Shown: one piece after another, positions 22,686 to 29,775 of the stretch
How the letters are laid out: each line of letters starts with the position of its first letter
How positions within the stretch are numbered: the first letter of the stretch is position 1
DNA from: Blumeriella jaapii
Taxonomy: Eukaryota; Ascomycota; Leotiomycetes; Helotiales; Drepanopezizaceae
NCBI GenBank assembly: GCA_009599575.1
Contig: VWND01000057.1
Location: 1-29,775 of the forward strand
Length of the DNA: 29,775 nucleotides
Direction of reading: 5' to 3'
Notes under the pieces: model-generated
Database searches by the model: none
The model's input: only the letters and a program-made list of their open reading frames with translations
What the model was told of the DNA's origin: nothing
Program-made: the position numbers and the translations under genes

Positions 22686-22869
22686 ATAATAGCAACGGAG
22701 CAATAACGAATGCGCGTCGTAAAAGCAAAAAAAAAAAAAAAAAAAATATTTAAAAAACCTTAGAACCGTCGCTAAGCTAATTTATTTTTATCGTTATTTT
22801 TTTTTTTTTATCGTTATCGCTATTTTTTTTAGATTTAGAAACAACGGCAAACTAAAAAAAAAATTAATA

Positions 22870-23641
22870 TTAAACGAATTCGCAAAATATTCGATTTATT
22901 TTAATTAAAACTTTTATAATAGCCGTAGTCGAATTTTGAATTGCAACTACGATATTTTCGTAAAAATCCAGAATTTAATTTAATTAATCAAAATAAATCC
23001 GAGCGACGTTTTCGAAACGTCGGAAAATACGTTTTATATTAGCGTCGTTAAATAAAAGGGCCGGCGCAGCCAAAGCTTTTAAAATAACAGCAGCCGCTAA
23101 ACCGGCAAAAACGGGCGTAGCAGCAGCAGCGGCAGCGGCAATTCGAGCCGCGGCGCGATTCGCACGACTTTCGATTATTATAAAAGCCGAAGCGTTATTT
23201 TTTTTTAAACGATTTATATAAGCGTTGTAAATAATAAAATCGATAAAAGTTTTAGCAAAAGTTTTAATTTCGGCAGCAAAAAAAAAAAAAGCGGCAGCGG
23301 CGGTAATAACATCGAAACGATTTATAAAATCGTTAAGGCTCGCGAAAAAGATTTGCGCTTCGATAGCGCGTACGACAGAAACTTATAGCTAATTAAAAGC
23401 GAATTCGAATAAAAATTTAAAAAATTTATAAAAAAGCATTAAATATGCGAAGTTTTGCAACGGTTGCATTTTACGCTGAAAAGCTCGAAAACGCAAAAAA
23501 ATAAAAAGTCCGTTATAATATTTTCGCGTAAAATTAAGCGGACGCACCGAAAGCAAATAAAAATCAAAAGTATTTTAAAAATTCGCGGCGAACGCGGCGA
23601 AAAGCAATTAATTAAAAAAAAAAAAAAGTTAACGAAAAAAT

Positions 23642-23672
<31 letters not shown>

Positions 23673-23753
23673 AAGCAGGAAAATAGCGGCCATTTTAAAA
23701 AAAAAAGCTTTTTTAATAAAAATGCGAAGCGCTATCGAAAACAAAAAAAACAA
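22870..23753 (-). pseudogene. Possible antisense ORF behind pol, Ala-rich, CxxC
   Basis: On the minus strand 23753-23441 is open. Near its end it reads FSVKCNRCKTSHI, a TAA, then C, a C-x2-C-x6-C arrangement like half of a fungal zinc cluster. One frame over, from the ATG at 23439, follows a 190-codon reading with only four stops, all TAA/TAG that fit Gln. It includes SVVRAIEAQIFFASLNDFIN, then an Ala-rich stretch (RAAARIAAAAAAATPVFAGL) and LLFNDANIKRIFRRFENVAR. The plus strand is also readable here (22840-23640, nine Gln-type stops, Ser/Gly- then Lys-rich). I favour the minus strand because of the fewer stops and protein-like composition, but the choice is open. No family is recognised. Confidence 0.45.
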
Positions 23754-23759
23754 AATAGC

Positions 23760-24165
23760 AAAACAATTATAATTTACGACCCGAAAGCGGAAAAAAACAG
23801 CTATAATTCACGATCAAAAGCGAAAAAAACCGTATGTTATTTCGAAAGCGTAACGTACGTTATATACGAAAGCATACGCATAAAAAAATCAATCGTTTTT
23901 AAAAGCCAAAAGTTTAAAAAGAAAAATAATATCAGAAACTAATATCACGTATATAAGTCAAATAATTCGCCAAAACTTTTTATTTTTTATTAATTTTCGA
24001 ATAATATTTTTTGCGGATAGGCCGTAAAAGCCGGATAATATTATAAAAGCTGAAAATAATATTTAAATAAAACATTTTATAAAAGTAATTGCTAAGAAAT
24101 CAGTTATTAAAGTTATATTAAAAAAAATAAAAAAAGATCGGAATAAAAGCTAGAAAAGCATATTA
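23760..24165. other. Decayed tract behind the chromovirus, no gene
   Basis: AT-rich sequence with surviving gcgaa and cgaaag words, including two loose copies of a block (acgacccgaaagcgg near 23777 and cgatcaaaagcg near 23811). No open frame and no clear signal are visible. It would be the 3' untranslated region or left part of an LTR if the element ends at 24346. Confidence 0.5.
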
Positions 24166-24346
24166 AATAAAATTCGCTTGGTTTCCTGGAAAATACTTTT
24201 TTCGAAAGCTCCATCTCTTCTTTTGTATTTATATACGCCTTCTATTAGAAATGTAGAAAATAGAAATCAGTCTGACTATTAACCCAACCTTATCTAAGCT
24301 TTATTATCTGAACTAGTATTTCCCTGCCTTTCAATTCTTACAATAT
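24166..24346 (+). other. Possible 3' LTR end of the chromovirus
   Basis: About 180 bp of normal complexity: a pyrimidine block (ctccatctcttcttttgta), a TATA-like tatttatatacgcc at about 24226, then unmutated sequence ending ...caattcttaca at 24346. Immediately after ACA the long AT-rich repeat begins. The composition and the ACA end fit an LTR U3-R-U5, and its partial escape from mutation sets it apart from pol. No partner LTR is seen upstream, so this remains inference. Confidence 0.45.
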
Positions 24347-24567
24347 TCTATTATATTCCATTATATTCTATTATATTCTATTATATTCTATTATATTTTA
24401 TTATATTTTCTTATATTTTCTTATTTTTTATAATATTCTATTAATATATTCTGTTAATATTACTTCTATCTTACTTTTATTTCTATTTTATTTCTATTTT
24501 ATTTCTATGTTATTTCTATTTTATTTCTATTTTATTTCTATTTTATTTTTATTTTATTTTATTTTTA

Positions 24568-24598
<31 letters not shown>

Positions 24599-26693
24599 TT
24601 ATTTATATTTTATAATAAACGCTATCCGTTGCAAATTTTTTAATAAATCTTTTTATTATAATTTATACGCAATTTTCTGCTGGTTTTATTATGTATATTT
24701 TATTTTAATATATTTTTTCATATCTTTTGCTTTTTTTATTTTTTAAATATTTTTTTATTTTTTTATTTATTTATAAATAAGATTTTTATAGTTTGAACGC
24801 CACCCCGTTTTTCGTTTAATTTAAATTAAACTTTATTTATTTATATTATTATTTCTTATAATATATACGCTATACCCAGTTTTAAATTATTATATACTTT
24901 AAATTTTTAATTTATAATCTTTTTTTTTATGAATTTTAAGCTGATTTTTTGTCTTTTTTATTATAATTTTTTTTTTTTCGATTTTTATATTATTGTTTTT
25001 AAATTTTAAGCTATTTTTTTTGTCTTTTGTATTATAAATCTATTTCTTTAGATTTTTATTTTAATTTTTTATAATTTATATTATATTATATATTAATTTT
25101 CTTTTATAATTTTTATTTATACTTTTTTCTGATATATATTTATTTATATATTTATTTATTATAAATTAAACGCCACCTTGTTTTTTGTAATATAAGTTTT
25201 TTTTTTCTATTTATATTTATCTTCCTTTTATTTTATACGCTATTTTTTATTTATTTATTAAATATAATAATTATTTAATTTATATATTATTTAATTTATA
25301 TATTATGTAATTATAATTTATACGCTATTCTTGCCTATTTTATTATAATATTATATTTTGATTTATATATTATTTCCTTAGAACTTATACGCCTTTTTTT
25401 TTCTTATTTAATTATATATTTAAATAAATAATTTTTTCCGAAATATAAGTTTTACTTTCTATTTATTTTATTATATATACTTAATTTTTATAATTTTTAA
25501 AATTTCTTTTACTTTTTCTATTATATAATTTTTGTCTTTTTGTTTTACTTATTTATATCATAAATCTTTATAATTTAAATACCACCTTCTGTTTATTATA
25601 ATTTAAATCATTTTTTTCTAATAATATTTTTTCTTATAATATATACACTATCTGCTTTTATTTTAATATAAGTTTTAATTTTTAATTATATTATTTTTCA
25701 TAACTTAAACGCTACCGCTTTGTTTTTTTATTAAAAAAATCTTTTTTATTGAAATATTAGTTTTTAAAAATATATATCCTATTTTATACTTATTATTTTA
25801 TTTTTTTAATATTTCAATTTTTTTCAAATATTTATACTATTTTTTTTTATATATTTATATAAATAAAGGTTTTTTTTATTACGCTATCCGCTGTTTTTTA
25901 ATCAACTAGTTTTTTTCATAACTAAAGTTTTCTTTAAATTAATTTATTAAATATTTTATTTTATAATTATTTTTATAATAATTCTCGTATTTTATACGCT
26001 ATTTAATTTAAGAGTTTTTCTTTAAATATTTCATTTTTACAAAATTTTTATTACTTAAATTTATTTTACCGTTATTTTTATTTTGCTTATTTTATACTTT
26101 TATTCTTATTTTAAAATTATTTTTTATAATATATTAAATTTCGTAAAAATATTTATTCTTCTGCAATTTATTCGTTAATTCTTATTTTGCTTATTTTAGT
26201 TAATACCTTTTTTCAATTATTATATGATTTTCCCTGCCGGTTACTCGGTATTTTCATTTTTAGCTTTTTTTTTTTTTTTTTTTTTTAATTATTTTCAATT
26301 ATACGATATATAGTTTTTTTATTTATTTTTTTCTTTATATTTTTTTATAATATTATTAACATTTGTAATATATAATTGTAATATTTTTGCTATTCAGGCC
26401 TTTTTTACTTTTTTGTTTATTTTATAATATATTTTATTTTTTTACAAATCATACGATTTTTTGCTTTGCTTTTTTTTTAAATATTAATTGTATAAATCAT
26501 ATATTATTTAAACTGATTATTTTGATGTTTTCTGTTTTAAATTTTTTATTTTATATTTTATTTATATAAATTAATTTTTAACTTTTGTTTATTAACCGTT
26601 ATTCGCATTTTTACTTATTGAATCAAAAATTACGGTTTTTTAAAAAATATACGATCTTGTTACTTTGCTTATTATATTATATATTTCAATTTT

Positions 26694-26820
26694 ATGAATT
26701 TTATTTTATTAAATTTTATTTTATTAAATTTTATTTTATTAAATTTTATTTTATTAAATTTTATTTTATTAAATTTTATTTTATTAAATTTTATTTTATT
26801 AAATTTTATTTTATTCATTT
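26694..26820. repeat. 15-bp tandem repeat expanded in copy B
   Basis: The unit aattttattttatta is present about eight times here and about twice at the equivalent place in copy A (6428-6465). The flanks are otherwise the same, so the array expanded in B or shrank in A after the duplication. Confidence 0.92.
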
Positions 26821-28263
26821 TTTTTTAATTTATTTTTTTATTAAATTTTCATTTAATAAATTTTATTTAGGCGTATTTTTTTTTCAACTTTTTAATAAAA
26901 AAACATTTTGTTTATTTAAATATTATTTTACTTTTGCTATTTAACCATTTGTTACATTTTGCAAATATTATAATAAATTATATATTTTTAATAAATTTAA
27001 AATTTATAAAATTACGATTTTGTTATTTTCCATATTTTATTATATATTTTATTATTATAAACTATACGTTATTTAAGTTTATTTAAGCGTAATTTTTTTT
27101 TTTTTTTTTTTTTTAAAATATATTCTGTTTTAAACAGTTTATATATTACTTTTTATTATATAATTTTTTTAATACTTTTGTTTGATTTTTAATAAATTTT
27201 ACCTTTTATAAAATACTCGGGTTTATTACCTTTTCCTTTTTTTTTAAATTTTTTTTATAAATTATAAGTAGTTTAAGTTTCTTAAGCGTAATTCTTTTTT
27301 GCTTTTTTAAAATATATTTTATTTATAAAAATTTTATTTTTACTTTTTTTTATTTAAATTTTTTATTTTTTGGAATATTTTATAGAAAATTATATTTTTT
27401 TAAAATATTAGCTATTTAAATCTTTTAATACTTTTTTTTTTTTTTACGTTTTTTTAATACATTTTGTTTATAAAATATATATTTTGCTTTTTGTTATTTA
27501 GTTTTTTTACATTTTTACTTATTTTATAAAAAATTTTATTATTTATAAATTATACAATTTGTTAGCTTTGCTTATTTTAATATATATATTTTAATTTTAT
27601 AATTTTTATATTATTTAAAGCTATTATATCGGAATATTTTTGTTTATGCTTATTTTATAAACTATTTTATTTTTATATATTATACGCTATCCTCTGTGGC
27701 TAAACTATTGTTTTTTTTTTTATTTATTATATAATATATTTTTTTTAATTATATATCTAATTTATAAATTTTCTTTTATCAAATATTACGCGATTTCCTG
27801 TTTTTGTAAATTATCGATTAATAAATTTATAAAATATAAAATATTCTTGTTTTATATACTATCAATTACTAATTGATTTTATAAAATGAAATACAATTTT
27901 TACAATTTATATATTATTTTTTAAAATAATATGAATTTTGCGAATTTTATTTAATTTTGAAAATTATATAAATTGAATTGCTTTTATCGCTACTTTTAAT
28001 AATTTTTATTTATATAATTTCCATTTGCTCAATATAAAATTAAAAAATTTATTAAATAATCTTTGGTACTAAAACATGTATATATTCAATTTTATCGATA
28101 CGTTAATTAAATAATTTTTAAAAGATTTTATTAAATATTTATTTTTTTTGTAGAAAAAAAATCGAAATTTTGAAAAAAAAATCGAAAATTTTGAAAAAAG
28201 TTCGAAAAATTTGAAAAAAAAAAAAAAAAAATTTGAAAATAAAAAAAAAAGTGAAGAATAATG

Positions 28264-28470
28264 TGTAATACCCTTTTTAATTCCCTCCTCTTTACAACAT
28301 TATTAGCTTACAAGCTCGCCCGCAAGCTTATAAGGTTCTTATTCTTCTGATTATAGCTTATTATCATAAGCTCACCAACTAAGCTAACGAGCAGTTGGTG
28401 TGGTTTGATTGCAAAAAATACAATGAAATCTAACTATAACCTTTACTTTCAAATCAAACTTCACGTTACG
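28264..28470. other. Hairpin-rich non-AT island, copy B
   Basis: Same island as at 7925-8130. In the core stretch from TGTAATACCC to the cttcacgttacgatt phrase I see only two differences, both G to A: one in the loop of the CACCAACT/AGTTGGTG hairpin and one just 3' of it (tttggttg to tttgattg). The stems are intact. Confidence 0.6.
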
Positions 28471-29775
28471 ATTAATATATAATAATAAAAATAAAAAAAT
28501 CTGTTATTTATAATTTTGTTATTATAAAAATATATATATAAAACTTTAATAATTTTCAAATAATTATAATTTTTTTTGGCGTTTTTCAAGTTTAATCGAA
28601 AATTTCCAATATGTTTTCAAATTTTGTAGCCGAAAAATTTAATAATTTTTTGTTTTTATATATTTTTTTTTAATAATTATTTAAAATAATTATATTAATT
28701 ACCCTCGATAATAAACTATAATTAAAAATAAAAACTAATATTATTATATATCTTATAAAAAATTATATTTAAAAATTTAATTATTTCAATAACATATATA
28801 AATTTAATTTAAATTAAATTATTATAAAAAAGCAAAAAGTAATTGTTTTCGTTTTAGAATTTAATTTACAATTTCTTATATGTATTTATAGTATATATCA
28901 GATATTATAAAATATATAAATTTTTCAATTTATTTATTATTTTACATTTTTAAATAAAAAGTTATTTTTTAAAAAAAAAATTATTAAATAGAGATTAATA
29001 TATTATTTTCATTATATATCCTATATTATATTAATAAATTTTTCTCTATTTTATTTACTATTTTATTTACTATTTCATATTGTTATATATTATATTTCTT
29101 ATATATCCGATATTATATTAATATATTTTTTTTTATTTTTTTTAGTATTTCAAATTTCTATATAAAAGTCTTTTTTAGATTTTTTTTTTTAAAAAAGATT
29201 TATATATATTAATTTATATTTTCACTTTAATATTTACCTTGAAAATTCATATATTAATAAATATTAAAAAAATTATAATTACTACTTTTGTTATTCTAAT
29301 CATATACTTAACTTCGAGTTTTATTTATATTATTATATAAAAGGTATGAAATTTTTTTTAATTGCGTTTTCGAATTTACTTCGTAGTTTTTAATATAATT
29401 TTGTATTATATCGCCGATAAATATATTAATATATTTTTTCTTATATTTGTTAATTTAATCTTAATATGTATAATTTTTTTTAAATAATTATTAATTATAT
29501 TTGTAGTTATGGCCCCTTATTTTTAAACCAAACTTACTGTAAAAATGAATTTTATAATAAAAATAAGGAAATTCGATAATTAAATTAATTTAATAAGTTA
29601 ACAAAACCCAGCTTTAATTTAAATTATTATAAAAATAATTATTTATTATTATAAAAGTAATTATAAATTGTTTTTTATTTGCGTTTTCAAATTTATTAAA
29701 TATTTTGTGTTTTTTTATATATTTTATTATATAGCCGAAAGATTCAATAATATATTTATATTATTAATATTATAT

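Larger units (their letters stand above)
19085..22750 (+). pseudogene. pol: pol relic (protease-RT-RNase H-integrase-chromodomain)
   Basis: A single reading frame can be followed for about 3.6 kb. The marks, in order, are protease DCGAKKNCVTQ (19109), RT FAGAPVIFIPKK (19730) and LCVDYKSLNAITVKNR, RT active site YFDDILIF (20081), RNase H IQIETNASKFVINGILF (20531), integrase KYFWPGLRGDVKRYV (21491) and chromodomain KKGRYYLIR (about 22560). The marks I checked (protease, RT, RNase H, integrase, chromodomain) share one phase, so the loss is nearly all by point mutation. The in-frame stops seen are TAG/TGA where Trp is expected (for example in the RT EWKTAF context at 19943) and TAA/TAG where Gln is expected. 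The C-terminus is Lys-rich and ends near 22750. Confidence 0.93.
18326..24346 (+). mobile_element. Decayed Ty3/gypsy chromovirus
   Basis: Plus-strand relic with the domain order capsid, zinc knuckle, protease, reverse transcriptase, RNase H, integrase, chromodomain, which is the chromovirus branch of Ty3/gypsy. The start is set at the first gag-like codons; the N-terminal half of gag and a recognisable 5' LTR are missing and the 186-bp satellite lies there instead. The end is set at ACA just before the long AT-rich repeat, where 24166-24346 looks like an LTR end. I found no second copy of that LTR in the window. The element is dead: many TAA, TAG and TGA codons in every domain. Confidence 0.88.
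24346..29775 (+). repeat. Long direct repeat, copy B (runs off the window)
   Basis: The copy starts inside the 10-bp tattatattc array (equivalent to about 1483), follows copy A to ctgttaatat (equivalent to about 1592), jumps to the equivalent of 3852, and then follows it to the window end (equivalent to 9433). Inside it are the satellite field (24614-27800), the A-rich tandem repeat (about 28150-28255), the hairpin island (28264-28470) and the AT-rich tract (28471-29775). No genes are seen. Open frames such as 26585-26944 come from tandem repeats and lack an ATG start. Confidence 0.93.

Noticed and set aside
1..29775. Mitochondrial or Neocallimastigomycete-type genomic DNA
   Set aside because: Low GC alone would allow it, but the chromovirus with Trp/Gln-to-stop mutations, the OrsD/RecQ relic and satellites fit RIP-affected ascomycete nuclear heterochromatin better. 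Not excluded with certainty.

Overview
The window is AT-saturated, gene-poor repeat DNA, most likely from a filamentous ascomycete fungus. Three things point there: a decayed Ty3/gypsy chromovirus of fungal type, a decayed OrsD-type C2H2 / RecQ-like helicase gene of the kind found in Pezizomycotina, and heavy mutation resembling repeat-induced point mutation (RIP). The surviving C and G sit almost only in CpG and GpC. In recognisable coding frames Trp codons have become TAG or TGA, Gln codons TAA or TAG, and a zinc-knuckle His has become Tyr. I see no intact gene, no rRNA and no tRNA. Everything coding-like is a relic, so this looks like heterochromatin (pericentromeric, subtelomeric or a RIP island).

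Layout, left to right. 1-7430 is a strongly T-skewed tract of decayed minisatellite, punctuated by TACGC about every 61 bp at the left end and less regularly further on, with several short-unit arrays inside it. 7785-7915 is an A-rich tandem repeat. 7925-8130 is a hairpin-rich island of ordinary complexity. 8131-10500 is AT-rich sequence and TTTCTA-type microsatellite. 10510-15422 (minus strand) is one large broken gene: low-complexity N-terminus, OrsD-like region with a C2H2 finger, a tyrosine-recombinase-like segment, then a RecQ-type helicase. 15578-15900 is a less AT-rich island of unknown nature. 15958-17197 holds six copies of a ~206-bp satellite and 17205-18290 six copies of a ~186-bp satellite. 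18326-22750 is a gag-pol relic whose gag and pol parts both read mainly in one frame: protease, reverse transcriptase, RNase H, integrase, chromodomain. 22840-23753 is a decayed coding-like region readable on both strands, and 24166-24346 is a possible LTR end.

From 24346 to the end of the window the left AT-rich tract is repeated in direct orientation, offset by about 20.35 kb. This second copy matches about 1483-9433 but lacks about 1593-3851. The helicase, satellites and chromovirus therefore lie between two long direct repeats, or inside a ~20-kb tandem duplication whose far end is not visible. The two copies share the same mutated state and differ mostly in T-run length, minisatellite copy number and a few transitions, so the duplication probably came after most of the AT mutation.

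Nothing here should produce a full-length protein. The interest lies in the repeat architecture, the helicase/recombinase relic, the two satellites and the possible antisense reading frame behind the chromovirus pol.
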